A stretch of 64,000 nt of DNA from Agrobacterium rosae (GCF_002915175.1 NZ_NXEJ01000011.1:62001-126000); one strand, 5' to 3'. Shown: positions 45,692 to 55,277, numbered from the stretch's first letter. The notes: a model not told the origin generated them from the sequence alone. Made by a program: numbers and translations.

Positions 45692-46804
45692 ATGAAACGC
45701 AAACATGTCCTGATCCTATTCGGCCTCGTAGTCGCAGCAGGCGCTGGTGCCTTTGTAGTGATGTCGCAAACATCTGCGCAGACGGCGGTAGTTGCAGATC
45801 CAAGAACCGCGTCACCACTGGTACGTGCCGCGCAGGCAACGAAAACGCATGCGTTAGAGCGTTCATTTACTGGAACAGTCGCTTCAAGGGTGCAAAGCAA
45901 CCTCGGCTTTCGAGTTCCAGGCAAGATAGTCGAGCGCATGGTTGATGTTGGCCAGCGGGTGAATATTGGACAGCCGTTGATGAGGGTCGACGAAGCTGAC
46001 CTGCAACTAGCGCTCACAGCCAGACGAAATGCGGTCACCGCAGCACGTGCTGTCCTGATCCAGGCACAGGCTGATGAAAAACGCTATGCGGCGCTGGTGA
46101 AAAATGGCCTTGCCGCTACGCCCCAGAGATACGAGCAGGCAAAGGCGGCTCTGGATACGGCAACGGCGCAGCTCGCCGCCGCGCAAGCGGAGGCGGAGGT
46201 TGCTGAAAACGCAACACGCTACACCACTCTTCTGGCTGACTCGGACGGAACGGTCGTTGAAACTCTTGGCGATCCAGGACAGGTGGTGGCGGCGGGCCAG
46301 ACGGTGGTGCGATTAGCAAAGGCAGGTCCCCGTGAAGCGGTGGTTTGGTTGCCTGAGACACTACGCCCCGAGGTTGGGTCTGAAGCCCAGGCCAGTGTCT
46401 ATGGCAGCAACGGGCTCAGTGGAAACGCGCGACTGAGACAGATCTCCGATGCCGCAGACCCGCAAACCAGAACCTACGAGGCCCGCTATGTCCTCGATGG
46501 TGATGCCGCCTCGGCCCCTCTTGGTTCGACCGTCACAATCAAAATTCAAGACGTCGACCGGCAGTCGGAAGTCTCTGTCCCGGTCGGTGCTATTCTTGAT
46601 GACGGCAGCCGCACCGGCTTGTGGGTGATCGACGGTACTTCATCGTCGGTGAAATTCGCGCCGATTACCGTAAAGAGAATTGGCGAAGAGAACGCCTTTG
46701 TCACTGGCATCGAAGTTGGCCAGCACGTCGTTGCACTGGGCGCTCACCTTCTTGAGAATGGCGCGATCGTCAGGGTCGCCGCACAGCAGGAAGGGGCCGA
46801 GTAA
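45692..46804 (+). CDS. RND periplasmic adaptor (membrane fusion protein)
   Basis: 370 residues from the ATG at 45692. An N-terminal membrane anchor (residues about 5-25) without lipobox is followed by SNLGFRVPGKIVERMVDVGQRVNIGQPLM (lipoyl half 1), a coiled-coil hairpin, SDGTVVETLGDPGQVVAAGQTVV (lipoyl half 2) and the barrel domain. Its stop overlaps the RND start by one base. Confidence 0.93.
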   Translation: MKRKHVLILFGLVVAAGAGAFVVMSQTSAQTAVVADPRTASPLVRAAQATKTHALERSFTGTVASRVQSNLGFRVPGKIVERMVDVGQRVNIGQPLMRVDEADLQLALTARRNAVTAARAVLIQAQADEKRYAALVKNGLAATPQRYEQAKAALDTATAQLAAAQAEAEVAENATRYTTLLADSDGTVVETLGDPGQVVAAGQTVVRLAKAGPREAVVWLPETLRPEVGSEAQASVYGSNGLSGNARLRQISDAADPQTRTYEARYVLDGDAASAPLGSTVTIKIQDVDRQSEVSVPVGAILDDGSRTGLWVIDGTSSSVKFAPITVKRIGEENAFVTGIEVGQHVVALGAHLLENGAIVRVAAQQEGAE

Positions 46805-49800
46805 TGAGCTTCAACCTTTCCGCCATCGCCGTTCGCGAACGCGCTGTCACTCTTTTCTTCATCGTGCTGCTGGCTGCTGCGGGCGTCTACGCCTTTATAA
46901 AGCTGGGACGCGCCGAGGATCCCTCCTTCACCATAAAGACTCTGACGGTTACATCGGTCTGGCCGGGTGCAACCGCCCGCGAGATGCAGGATCTCGTGGC
47001 CGAACCTCTCGAAAAGCGCATCCAGGAACTGACATGGTACGACCGCGTCGAAACGACAACTCGACCTGGTTATGCATTTCTTACAGTCACGCTGAAAGAC
47101 AATACGCCCGCGTCTGCCGTTGGAGAGGAGTTCTATCAGGCACGTAAGAAGCTTGGCGATGAAGCCCGAAACCTGCCTCCGGGCGTGATGGGCCCGTTTG
47201 TCAATGATGAATATTCCGACGTTACCTTCGGTCTCTACGCCCTGAAAGCAAAGGGCATGCCGATGCGAGACCTGGTGCGGCAGGCGGAGGTCATCCGTCA
47301 GGATCTGCTTCACGTCCCCGGTATCAAGAAAATCAACATCGTCGGTGAACGCCCCGAGCAGATCTTCCTCGAGTTCTCCTTCGCGAAGCTCGCTACGCTC
47401 GGCATCTCCGCTCTGGATATTGCCACAGCTTTGCAGAGACAAAACACCGTCACGCCTGCAGGGTCGATCGACACGAAAGGGCCGCAAGTCTTCATAAGGT
47501 TCGACGGTGCTTATAACAGTGAGCAGGCAATAGCCGACACGCCGATTGCGGTCGGTGGAAGGACACTCAAGCTGTCCGATCTGGCGGAGGTGGGGCGCGG
47601 CTATCAAGATCCAGCGACCTATATCATTCGCCATGAGGGCGAGCCGACGATCATGCTGGGTGCTGTGATGCAGGCGGGATGGAACGGGCTCGATCTCGGC
47701 AAGGCGCTTGAAGCACGATCGGCGGCGATCGCGCAGACGCTGCCGCTGGGTATGACGCTCACCAAAGTCAGCGATCAGGCGGTCAATATTGATGAGGCCG
47801 TTGGCGAGTTCATGCTCAAGTTCGCAATGGCACTTGGCGTGGTCCTGTTCGTAAGCCTGGTCGCATTGGGCTGGCGTGTCGGGATCGTCGTCGCGCTGGC
47901 CGTGCCGCTCACTCTTGCCGTCGTTTTTCTCATCATGTTGGAAACCGGGCGGTTTTTCGACCGCATAACACTCGGAGCACTGATCCTGGCGCTCGGACTT
48001 CTGGTTGACGATGCCATCATCGCCATCGAAGTCATGGTCGTGAAAATGGAAGAAGGCATGGACCGCATCAAGGCCGCCGCCTATGCTTGGAGCCATACCG
48101 CAGCCCCTATGCTATCTGGTACACTCGTCACGATCATCGGATTGATGCCCGTTGGTTTCGCGAAATCGGCGGCTGGCGAATACGCCGGAAACATCTTCTG
48201 GGTCGTGGGTTTTGCCCTCATTGTTTCATGGCTGGTCGCCGTGACCTTCACACCTTACCTCGGCGTCAAGATGCTGCCGGACATCAGGCCTGTCGAGGGC
48301 GGCCATGAGGCCATCTATAATACACCGAACTACCGACGCCTGCGATCAACAATCGCGTTCGCGGTTCGCCACAAGTTCATGACCTGCGCAATCGTTGGCA
48401 TCACAATGGCTGTCTCTGTTGTCGGAATGGGTGGCGTAAAGCAGCAATTCTTCCCGACATCGGATCGGCCGGAGGTGCTTGTCGAGGTGCGCATGCCGGA
48501 GGGAACGAGCATCGAAGCGACGACATCTGCGGTCAAGAAGGTCGAGGACTGGCTGCAAACGCAGCCCGAGACCAATATCGTTACCAGCTATGTGGGTCAG
48601 GGTGCTCCAAGGTTCTTCTTCGCCATGTCACCGGAATTGCCGGATCCCGCTTTCGCCAAGGTCGTCGTACTCACACCAGATGCTCATGCACGAGAAGATT
48701 TGAAGCACCGTCTTCGTGCCGCCATATCGGAAGGTCTGGTTCCCGAGGCGTCGGTGCGCGTGACCCAGCTTGTGTTCGGTCCTTACACACCGTTCCCGGT
48801 CGAGTTCCGCATTATGGGACCTGATCAGGATGAGCTTTACAAGATCTCCGAACAGGCTTTAGCCATCATGAAAACCGTTCCCGATGTCCGTCAGGCAAAC
48901 AGGGATTGGGGCAACCGAACCCCTGTCCTGCGGTTCGTGTCCGATCAGGAGCGGCTCAATCTGATAGGCCTGTCGCCTTCGGAGGCAGCACAGCAGATGC
49001 AGTTGCTGCTGAGCGGCATCCCGGTGACACAGGTGCGCGATAACATCCGCAACGTACCAGTCGTGGCGCGCAGCGCAGGTGAAAATCGCCTCGACCCATC
49101 ACGCCTGGCGGACTTCTCACTGATGAGCAGGGACGGCCGTCAGGTTCCGCTGGATCAACTCGGGCACTCCGAGATCCGGTTCGAGGAACCGATACTGAAG
49201 CGTCGCGACCGGACACCGGTCATCACGATCAGGTCCGATATCAGCGAGGCGACCCAGCCTCCGGAAGTGTCTCAACAGGTGATGAAGGCCCTACAGCCGC
49301 TGATCGCTTCGCTTCCTGTCGGATACCGGATCGAGATGGGCGGCAACATCGAAGAGTCGCTCAAGGCCAACACGGCGCTGGTTCAAGTCTTCCCGCTTAT
49401 GATCGCGGCCACATTGATTGTCATCATCTTGCAGGTTCGAAGCTTGTCAACGATGACGATGGTGGTGTTGACGGCACCTCTCGGTCTCGCCGGAGTGGTC
49501 CCAACCTTGCTTCTGTTCAATCAGCCGTTCGGCTTCAACGCGATTCTCGGACTGATTGGACTGGCGGGTATCCTCATGCGCAACACGTTGATCCTGACGG
49601 AGCAGATCAAGGAAAACCAGGCGGCGGGGCTCGATGACTATCACGCCGTTATCGAAGCAACAGTGCAGCGAACACGACCTGTGATCCTGACGGCGCTTGC
49701 GGCGATCCTGGCATTCATTCCTTTGACCCATTCGGTGTTCTGGGGATCTATGGCTTATACGCTGATCGGTGGAACGGCGGCGGGGACAGCGATGATCCTG

Positions 49801-49920
49801 CTTTTCCTGCCAGCGCTCTACGCCGTTTGGTTCCGCATTAAGCCCCCGAAAGCTGAAGCTTTTCTGCAGACTGATATTCAGCGGGAGCCGGGCCATGGGC
49901 ATGCTATGGCGGCGGAGTAG
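46804..49920 (+). CDS. RND efflux pump inner-membrane subunit
   Basis: 1038 residues, full-length AcrB-type transporter with the proton-relay Asp pair in LGLLVDDAIIAIEVM. It is paralogous to the RND protein at 33749-36823, with the same blocks in membrane segments 4 and 11. The operon has one adaptor and no outer-membrane channel. Confidence 0.94.
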   Translation: MSFNLSAIAVRERAVTLFFIVLLAAAGVYAFIKLGRAEDPSFTIKTLTVTSVWPGATAREMQDLVAEPLEKRIQELTWYDRVETTTRPGYAFLTVTLKDNTPASAVGEEFYQARKKLGDEARNLPPGVMGPFVNDEYSDVTFGLYALKAKGMPMRDLVRQAEVIRQDLLHVPGIKKINIVGERPEQIFLEFSFAKLATLGISALDIATALQRQNTVTPAGSIDTKGPQVFIRFDGAYNSEQAIADTPIAVGGRTLKLSDLAEVGRGYQDPATYIIRHEGEPTIMLGAVMQAGWNGLDLGKALEARSAAIAQTLPLGMTLTKVSDQAVNIDEAVGEFMLKFAMALGVVLFVSLVALGWRVGIVVALAVPLTLAVVFLIMLETGRFFDRITLGALILALGLLVDDAIIAIEVMVVKMEEGMDRIKAAAYAWSHTAAPMLSGTLVTIIGLMPVGFAKSAAGEYAGNIFWVVGFALIVSWLVAVTFTPYLGVKMLPDIRPVEGGHEAIYNTPNYRRLRSTIAFAVRHKFMTCAIVGITMAVSVVGMGGVKQQFFPTSDRPEVLVEVRMPEGTSIEATTSAVKKVEDWLQTQPETNIVTSYVGQGAPRFFFAMSPELPDPAFAKVVVLTPDAHAREDLKHRLRAAISEGLVPEASVRVTQLVFGPYTPFPVEFRIMGPDQDELYKISEQALAIMKTVPDVRQANRDWGNRTPVLRFVSDQERLNLIGLSPSEAAQQMQLLLSGIPVTQVRDNIRNVPVVARSAGENRLDPSRLADFSLMSRDGRQVPLDQLGHSEIRFEEPILKRRDRTPVITIRSDISEATQPPEVSQQVMKALQPLIASLPVGYRIEMGGNIEESLKANTALVQVFPLMIAATLIVIILQVRSLSTMTMVVLTAPLGLAGVVPTLLLFNQPFGFNAILGLIGLAGILMRNTLILTEQIKENQAAGLDDYHAVIEATVQRTRPVILTALAAILAFIPLTHSVFWGSMAYTLIGGTAAGTAMILLFLPALYAVWFRIKPPKAEAFLQTDIQREPGHGHAMAAE

Positions 49921-49956
49921 GCTAACCGATCCAGCGAAAATAACCCGCCATTTAAC

Positions 49957-49983
49957 GGATGCTGCCAGAAGTTGGCAGCATCC
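49957..49983 (+). terminator. hairpin after the second RND operon
   Basis: GGATGCTGCCA (49957-49967) pairs perfectly with TGGCAGCATCC (49973-49983) around GAAGT, 36 bases after the RND stop. There is no T-run, so it may stabilise or help terminate the message. Confidence 0.5.
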
Positions 49984-50073
49984 AGAAGCGGCCATCGCTC
50001 GGTCGATGGTCAGAGGCTCGTGGTGTGGCAACCATAAAACCGGGAAACAACGCCGTTCTGCAACTACGTCTTG

Positions 50074-50511
50074 TTAGTTTAAGGTCGGCATGACGATCTT
50101 GATAGGGCGCGATCCAATGGGTGCACCCGTTCTTTGGTCTATGGTCACTGGATCGATTTCCTCGCCCGTTTCTTCATCGTAGAACCTCGTATACGCGCCC
50201 CCGCCACGATGTTTTCCGCCCCATGCTCCAAGAGCGAAGAGGACTGGCAAAAAGTCGCGGCCCGACGCCGTGAGCTGATATTCGTCTCTTGGCGGGCGTT
50301 CGGAGTATCGTCGCTTCTCAAGAATTCCTTCTTCGGCCAGAGCGGTAAGCCTTGTCGTCAGCATCGTTGGCGCGATGCCCAGATTTTTGCGGAATTCCTC
50401 AAAGCGTGTCGATCCTGCATGGGCATCGCGGAGGATCAACATACTCCACGCGTCGCCGACCAGGGCGAGGCTTCGAGCGATAAGGCAGGGTTGGTCTGCA
50501 AGATTTTTCAC
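50074..50511 (-). CDS. HxlR-family winged-helix regulator
   Basis: 145 residues. The HxlR domain reads CLIARSLALVGDAWSMLILRDAHAGSTRFEEFRKNLGIAPTMLTTRL, followed by the wing RYSERPPRDEYQLT. Cys9 lies just before helix 1, where YodB/HypR-type HxlR proteins carry the redox- and quinone-sensing Cys. Divergent from the YciI-SDR-SDR genes, with paired TTAATAGT repeats between. It likely represses that operon. Confidence 0.9.
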   Translation of the reverse strand: MKNLADQPCLIARSLALVGDAWSMLILRDAHAGSTRFEEFRKNLGIAPTMLTTRLTALAEEGILEKRRYSERPPRDEYQLTASGRDFLPVLFALGAWGGKHRGGGAYTRFYDEETGEEIDPVTIDQRTGAPIGSRPIKIVMPTLN

Positions 50512-50523
50512 GTCAGTCTCATT

Positions 50524-50553
50524 TTAATAGTGACATAATATCAAATTAATAGT
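50524..50553. promoter_or_regulatory. direct repeats TTAATAGT, candidate HxlR site
   Basis: TTAATAGT occurs at 50524-50531 and 50546-50553, spaced 22 bases start to start (two helical turns), within AT-rich DNA. It lies 13 bases from the HxlR start, in the divergent promoter region. Half-site spacing of two turns suits a dimer of dimers. Confidence 0.45.
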
Positions 50554-50633
50554 ATCCCATCGGTCATCGACATTCCAGCGCAAATTTCAAGGAATTTAGA
50601 AGCAACCTATTTCCATTCAATCAGGACCCGATC

Positions 50634-50930
50634 ATGAAATACTACCTCTGCAGATACATACCCCCGCGCGCCGATTTCCTGGCCACAATGAGTGCGGACG
50701 AGAAGAACTGGATGGAACAACACGGCGCATATCTCGACAAGCTCTTAGGCGACGGAAAGATCGTGGCCCATGGACCTGTCATGGATCCTGCGGGCGGCTA
50801 CGGTGTTTCGCTCTATCAGATCGCCGATGACGAAGAGATCGAGACGCTGACATCCAAAGACCCGATCGTGCAGAACGGTGTCGGCCACTACGAGCACCAT
50901 CCAATGCTCCACCTAAAGTCCCGCGGCTAA
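50634..50930 (+). CDS. YciI-like (YCII domain) protein
   Basis: 98 residues. The alpha/beta ferredoxin-like YCII domain carries MKYYLCRYIPPRADF, the conserved WMEQHGAYLDKLLGDGKIVAHGPVMD (His-Asp pair of the family) and a second HH near the C-terminus. Members are small dimers, some with dehalogenase or muconolactone-isomerase-like activity; the function is unknown here. First gene after the HxlR site. Confidence 0.85.
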   Translation: MKYYLCRYIPPRADFLATMSADEKNWMEQHGAYLDKLLGDGKIVAHGPVMDPAGGYGVSLYQIADDEEIETLTSKDPIVQNGVGHYEHHPMLHLKSRG

Positions 50931-51003
50931 TGCTGTAAATCTCGCCACTTCATCTTGCATCTATCAACAACTGGCAGTCCAGGGACCGCCTGAAGGAACC
51001 CTC

Positions 51004-51777
51004 ATGACCATCGCACTCATCACTGGCACTTCAAGCGGCATCGGCACGGTCTATGCACGTCGCCTTGCTGCTCGTGGCCACGATCTCATTCTGGTTACCC
51101 GCGCCACCGATCGACTGGAGGCGCTCGGTACTGAGCTTCAGCAGGAACATGGTGTCGCTGTCGAAACCATCACGGCGGACCTGACGGACGAAAACCAACT
51201 CGATAATGTCATGACGCGCCTCAGGGCTGCTCCGCATATCGACATCCTCGTCAACAATGCCGGGGCAGGGATGCTCGGAGGCTTTACGTCAGCCGATCCC
51301 GCCGCGATGGACAAGCTGCTGCGGCTGAATGTTCTGGCTCCGACCTTGCTCACATCCGCCGCTATCGCAGGAATGGTGGAGCGTGGCAGTGGATCGATCG
51401 TAAACATTGCGTCGGTACTGGCACTTCTACCGGAGCACTCCCATGGAATCTACGCGGCGACGAAGTCCTATGTGCTGACGATGTCACAGAGCCTTGCCGC
51501 CGAAGTCTCTTCCAAGGGTATATATGTGCAGGCTGTTCTGCCAGCCGCAACGCGCACGGAGATATTCGAACGGGCCGGAGGCGACATCAGCCGCGTTCCA
51601 AACGTCATGGAAGTTGAAGACCTCGTCGATGCCGCGCTGATCGGTTTCGACCGCAAGGAACTCGTAACGATCCCGCCTGTGCCGGATGTCGCAGCATGGG
51701 AAGCATTCGAGCAGGCACGAGGTGTTCTGGCCGCAGGCTTCAGCAATTCCGAACCAGCCACTCGATACCGAAAATAA
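51004..51777 (+). CDS. SDR-family oxidoreductase, second copy A
   Basis: 257 residues. LITGTSSGIG, NNAGAGML and the active site NIASVLALLPEHSHGIYAATK are intact. Its C-terminal block NVMEVEDLVDAALIGFDRKELVTIPPV closely matches the SDR at 40667. Paired with another SDR directly downstream, as in the first module. Probably controlled by the HxlR regulator. Confidence 0.9.
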   Translation: MTIALITGTSSGIGTVYARRLAARGHDLILVTRATDRLEALGTELQQEHGVAVETITADLTDENQLDNVMTRLRAAPHIDILVNNAGAGMLGGFTSADPAAMDKLLRLNVLAPTLLTSAAIAGMVERGSGSIVNIASVLALLPEHSHGIYAATKSYVLTMSQSLAAEVSSKGIYVQAVLPAATRTEIFERAGGDISRVPNVMEVEDLVDAALIGFDRKELVTIPPVPDVAAWEAFEQARGVLAAGFSNSEPATRYRK

Positions 51778-51852
51778 AGTATTATCCGCGTCTGGTCCGT
51801 CCAGCGGCACTCACCCACTCAACTGCCTCGTCAGCAAATGGAAGTTATCGAA

Positions 51853-52668
51853 ATGGATACAAATAATCGCAGCGTAGCAGTCGTATCAGGGGCGGCATCA
51901 GGCATCGGCCTTGCTACTGCCAAAGCCCTTCTGTTGGCAGGGTATCGGGTCTTTGGCACCAGCCGGAAAGCAAGGGCGGGGTCATCAGCAGGCATCACCA
52001 TGCTCGAATGTGACGTGACCGACAGCGCGTCGGTTGCCAGCATGGTCGCGGAAGTCGTCAATCAGGCGGGTCGCATCGACGTGTTTGTGAACAACGCCGG
52101 TGGTGCTTTGATCGGCGGAGCCGAGGAGTCGTCGGTCGAGCAGGCGCAGGCGCTTTTCGACCTCAACGTTTTTGGTATCATCCGGGTCACCAACGAGGTG
52201 CTGCCCATCATGCGCCAGCAGCGCAGCGGGCGCATCATTAATATCAGCTCGGTTGTTGGCTTTATCCCAAGTCCGTTCAGCGCGCTTTACGCAGCCACCA
52301 AACACGCCGTCGAAGGCTATTCGGAATCTCTCGACCATGAAGTCAGATCACTTGGTATCCGGGTGCTTCTCGTGGAGCCTGCGTTCACAAACACAGCCCT
52401 GGACCATAACGCGACACAGCCCGACCGTATGACAAGCGTCTACGATCAAGGCCGCAAATCGACCGAAGCCTTATGGAACACTGCGATCAAGGCAGGCGAT
52501 GCGCCGGAGCTTGTTGCAGAAGCGGTTGTGAAAGCGGCGACAGCCAGGTCGCCGAAGCTGCGGTACCCCGCCACGAAAGCCGCTCGCCAACTGCATTTTC
52601 TGCGCCGTTTCGTGCCAGCAAGTGCGTTTGACAAAAGTCTGCGCAAGCAGATGAAACTACCTGCCTGA
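51853..52668 (+). CDS. SDR-family oxidoreductase, second copy B
   Basis: 271 residues from the ATG at 51853 (GGAAG upstream); ATG 51838 in the same frame is an alternative. VVSGAASGIGLATAKALL, NNAGGALIGGAEESSVEQAQALFDLN and the active site NISSVVGFIPSPFSALYAATKHA are present, and the stretch EGYSESLDHEV is identical to the SDR at 42719. Last gene of the YciI-SDR-SDR operon; a hairpin terminator follows. Confidence 0.9.
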   Translation: MDTNNRSVAVVSGAASGIGLATAKALLLAGYRVFGTSRKARAGSSAGITMLECDVTDSASVASMVAEVVNQAGRIDVFVNNAGGALIGGAEESSVEQAQALFDLNVFGIIRVTNEVLPIMRQQRSGRIINISSVVGFIPSPFSALYAATKHAVEGYSESLDHEVRSLGIRVLLVEPAFTNTALDHNATQPDRMTSVYDQGRKSTEALWNTAIKAGDAPELVAEAVVKAATARSPKLRYPATKAARQLHFLRRFVPASAFDKSLRKQMKLPA

Positions 52669-52683
52669 CAGCGTTGTTTTGAG

Positions 52684-52714
52684 AAGCGTCTCCCAAAAAA
52701 AGGACGCTTTCTTT
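52684..52714 (+). terminator. terminator after the second SDR module
   Basis: AAGCGTC (52684-52690) pairs with GACGCTT (52703-52709) across an A-rich 12-base loop, followed by TCTTT. It lies 15 bases past the SDR stop. Confidence 0.55.
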
Positions 52715-52800
52715 ACGCAGGCAACGATCACAGGTACCGCTTCAACCTGGCAATGACGCTCGCCTCATGGGCGCAAATGGTAGTTACGGAGGACAGTATC

Positions 52801-53388
52801 ATGGTCGTTAATCTGAGAGAGGCAACGTGGCTGAACGAGCCGGCGGTGTGGGAGGCCACAGAAACCGCCCTCACCTTGACGACGGATGTGAACACCGATT
52901 TCTGGCGTAAAACCCATTATGGGTTTACGCGCGATAGCGGTCATTTCCTCGGGTCCTCCGTTGACGACGGATTCACAGCCTGTGTCCGCATACAGGGGGA
53001 ATTCCGGTCTCTCTATGATCAGGCAGGCCTCATGGTTCGCATTGATGAGAACCGATGGGTGAAGACCGGAGTGGAGTTCACAGACGGGGAGCGCTTCCTC
53101 AGCACCGTTGTCACCGACGGAAAATCTGACTGGTCGGTGTCCCAGCCTTTCAAGGAACTCGGGGATTTCTATATTCGGGTTACCCTGAAACAAGGTGCAA
53201 TGCGCATTCAGGCGTCGTCAGACGGCAGGATTTGGCCACTGCTGCGACTGGCACCGTTTCCGGAGGCACCTCGTTATCTCGTCGGGCCGACAGCGTGCAC
53301 TCCGGAGCGAGGCGGACTGGATGTTCGTTTTTCGGAGTTCACAATAGGTGCAGCGATAACCACCGATCTTCATGACCTTACAGCGTAA
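52801..53388 (+). CDS. DUF1349 protein, concanavalin-like fold
   Basis: 195 residues from the ATG at 52801, with GGAGG 8 bases upstream; an ATG at 52753 has no such site. The sequence follows the DUF1349 pattern: TDFWRKTHYGFTRDSGHF, FRSLYDQAGLMVRIDENRWVKTGVEF, GDFYIRVTLKQGAMRIQASSDGRIW and a closing YLVGPTACTPERGGLDVRF. It is a soluble beta-sandwich related to YeeE-like glucanase folds without the catalytic residues; function unknown. Follows the SDR module, possibly as a separate unit. Confidence 0.85.
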   Translation: MVVNLREATWLNEPAVWEATETALTLTTDVNTDFWRKTHYGFTRDSGHFLGSSVDDGFTACVRIQGEFRSLYDQAGLMVRIDENRWVKTGVEFTDGERFLSTVVTDGKSDWSVSQPFKELGDFYIRVTLKQGAMRIQASSDGRIWPLLRLAPFPEAPRYLVGPTACTPERGGLDVRFSEFTIGAAITTDLHDLTA

Positions 53389-53526
53389 CGGTGCCACTCA
53401 GCGATTCACATGATAGATCCGAAACCGATCTTGAACGCGTGAAAAATGTGTGCTGCGTGGCATCTCAGAAGATCGAGCAAATGTTAACGGCGAAAATGCG
53501 AAGTCGGTTGGGTTTGCATGCGTCAC

Positions 53527-53937
53527 TCAGTCCGTAGCCCCGAGCGTTACGGTGACAGGTCCTGGGCGGTCGAAGACCGAGACATCTCCCGTCACCTGCC
53601 CGAGGATAATAATGCCCGGAGAGGGAACACGTCCACTGCGATAATAGATCACGAAATGATCGGCACTCCACAGGCCAAGCGTGCCGACCGAGAAGTCTCG
53701 CTGTCGTGTTAGCTCAGGCAGGGCAGAGGGCAGGTTTCCCGTCTTTTCTTGGCGAAGATGGTCGGACATCTCGATTGTTAATGGCAGCATCCGCGCCAGC
53801 GATCTGGCGGCTTCGTTGTCGGCGAGGGTAGCGGTGACTTCTCCCCACGCTGAGGAAATCCGAATGCTTTCTTGAGCCATGACAGGTCCCGTCAATCCCA
53901 GTACGACGACAGCAGAGGCCAATATTGTCTTGGGCAC
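53527..53937 (-). CDS. periplasmic cyclophilin-like fold protein
   Basis: 136 residues with a signal peptide ending near MAQE (residue 22). The mature part follows the cyclophilin-like family often found with SDR/oxidoreductase clusters: EVTATLADNEAARSLARMLPLTIEMSDHL, then FSVGTLGLWSADHFVIYYRSGRVPSPGIIILGQVTGDVSVF. No peptidyl-prolyl isomerase activity has been shown for this family that I know of. Last gene of the LysR-associated leftward cluster. Confidence 0.82.
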   Translation of the reverse strand: MPKTILASAVVVLGLTGPVMAQESIRISSAWGEVTATLADNEAARSLARMLPLTIEMSDHLRQEKTGNLPSALPELTRQRDFSVGTLGLWSADHFVIYYRSGRVPSPGIIILGQVTGDVSVFDRPGPVTVTLGATD

Positions 53938-54008
53938 GTGATCGTCTCCGTTTCGTTTTGCATCGAATGCGCGGAGTGGTCACCCACCCCGCCGTCGATA
54001 GTTTGGTT

Positions 54009-55199
54009 CTACTCCGTGGCACCCATGCCGTAGTCCTTGTCAGATACCTTCTCCATCCAGGTGACAGCGCTTCCGTCAAGCGCTTCGGCAACCGCGAAAT
54101 GGCTCATCGGCTCACTAGGTGAGGCCCCATGCCAATGCCGGATCAGCGGTGGTATCCAGACAACGTCTCCTGGGCCGACTTGCTGAATTGGCTCACCTTC
54201 CTTCTGCACCCAGCCGCGCCCGCTCACGATGAACAGGGTTTGCCCGAGAGGATGTGTATGCCATGCCGTACGCGCACCAGCCGAGAAGGACACCGTGGCC
54301 CCGCCGATTCGCGCAGGGGCGTCGGCTTGATAACGGCCCGAGATGTGGACGTTGCCCGTGAAATACTCAGCAGGAGCTGGCGCGGCACCGGCGCCTGCGG
54401 GAGTGATCGTGATGTTTGCCTGTGGAGCGCTCACTTGAATTCCTTTCCTGTTTTCAAAAACCTGTTTGAGGACAGGTACCGCGGACATGGCTCTGGGCCA
54501 GCCAGAGTAGAATGCAACATGTGTGAGTACTTCGGAAGCTTCCGGCGGCGTCAAGCCGTTATCCATCGCGCGGTTGGCATGGAACGGCAATTGCTCCGGC
54601 TGGCCAACAGCGACCAGGGCGGTCATCGTCACGAGGCTCCGGTCTCGCGCTGAAAGATCTGGTCGCTGCCACAAGTCTCCGAACAGCACACGGTTGGTAA
54701 GGTCTGCTAGTGACATCGCTGTCGGGGCAACTGCGGCATCGACCGTCGCCTTTCGAGCGGCTTCGGCTGCGACTTCTAATTCGATGCGTGTCGCTTTGCT
54801 GTTGTCCAAAGGTGCGATCTGGCGCTCATCGAAGACCTTCTTCGTTTCTGTGACGGCAGACATTGCATTCGGCCACCCTGAGTAAAATGCGAGATGCGTG
54901 ATGAGTTCACCGATCTCGCCTGGCTTCACGTCGTTATCTAAAGCACGGCTCACATGAGCAGCGATCTGCTCGGTTTTACCGGTAGACACAATCGCCGAAA
55001 GGGTAACCAGGCTGCGGTCGCGAGGCGCAAGTTCGGTTCGCTCCCAAACCTCACCGAACAGTACGTCATCCGTGAAATGGCCAAGCCCCGGTGCGACCGT
55101 GTAGACGGCTGGAGGAGCAACCCTTCTTCGCTCTTCCTGGGCTTCCACTCCTGTTGCGGCGAGAGCCGAGATGGCAATGCTTGCGGCAATGTTTTTCAT
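54009..55199 (-). CDS. fused double carboxymuconolactone decarboxylase-like and cupin protein, exported
   Basis: 396 residues from the ATG at 55199 (AAGGA upstream; TTG 55214 rejected). A signal peptide ends near residue 21 (GVEAQ). Two tandem CMD/AhpD-fold repeats follow: LGHFTDDVLFGEVWERTELAPRDRSLVTL... and LTNRVLFGDLWQRPDLSARDRSLVTM..., each ending FYSGWPxAMSAV; neither has the CxxC of AhpD. The C-terminal third is a cupin with HTHPLGQTLFIVSGRG and HWHGASP as metal ligands. Such fusions accompany SDRs and LysR genes in many proteobacteria. The reaction is unknown. Confidence 0.87.
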   Translation of the reverse strand: MKNIAASIAISALAATGVEAQEERRRVAPPAVYTVAPGLGHFTDDVLFGEVWERTELAPRDRSLVTLSAIVSTGKTEQIAAHVSRALDNDVKPGEIGELITHLAFYSGWPNAMSAVTETKKVFDERQIAPLDNSKATRIELEVAAEAARKATVDAAVAPTAMSLADLTNRVLFGDLWQRPDLSARDRSLVTMTALVAVGQPEQLPFHANRAMDNGLTPPEASEVLTHVAFYSGWPRAMSAVPVLKQVFENRKGIQVSAPQANITITPAGAGAAPAPAEYFTGNVHISGRYQADAPARIGGATVSFSAGARTAWHTHPLGQTLFIVSGRGWVQKEGEPIQQVGPGDVVWIPPLIRHWHGASPSEPMSHFAVAEALDGSAVTWMEKVSDKDYGMGATE

Positions 55200-55277
55200 C
55201 TGGGTATCCTTCAATTACTGTCATGAACTTCGGGGCCGTCGTGACTGCGGCCCTTAGGACGGTTTGCGGCTCAAGGT

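Noticed and set aside
46744-48096. Minus-strand open frame (450 codons) opposite the second RND gene
   Set aside because: Composition is rich in His, Arg and Asp without domains; the plus strand encodes an intact RND transporter.
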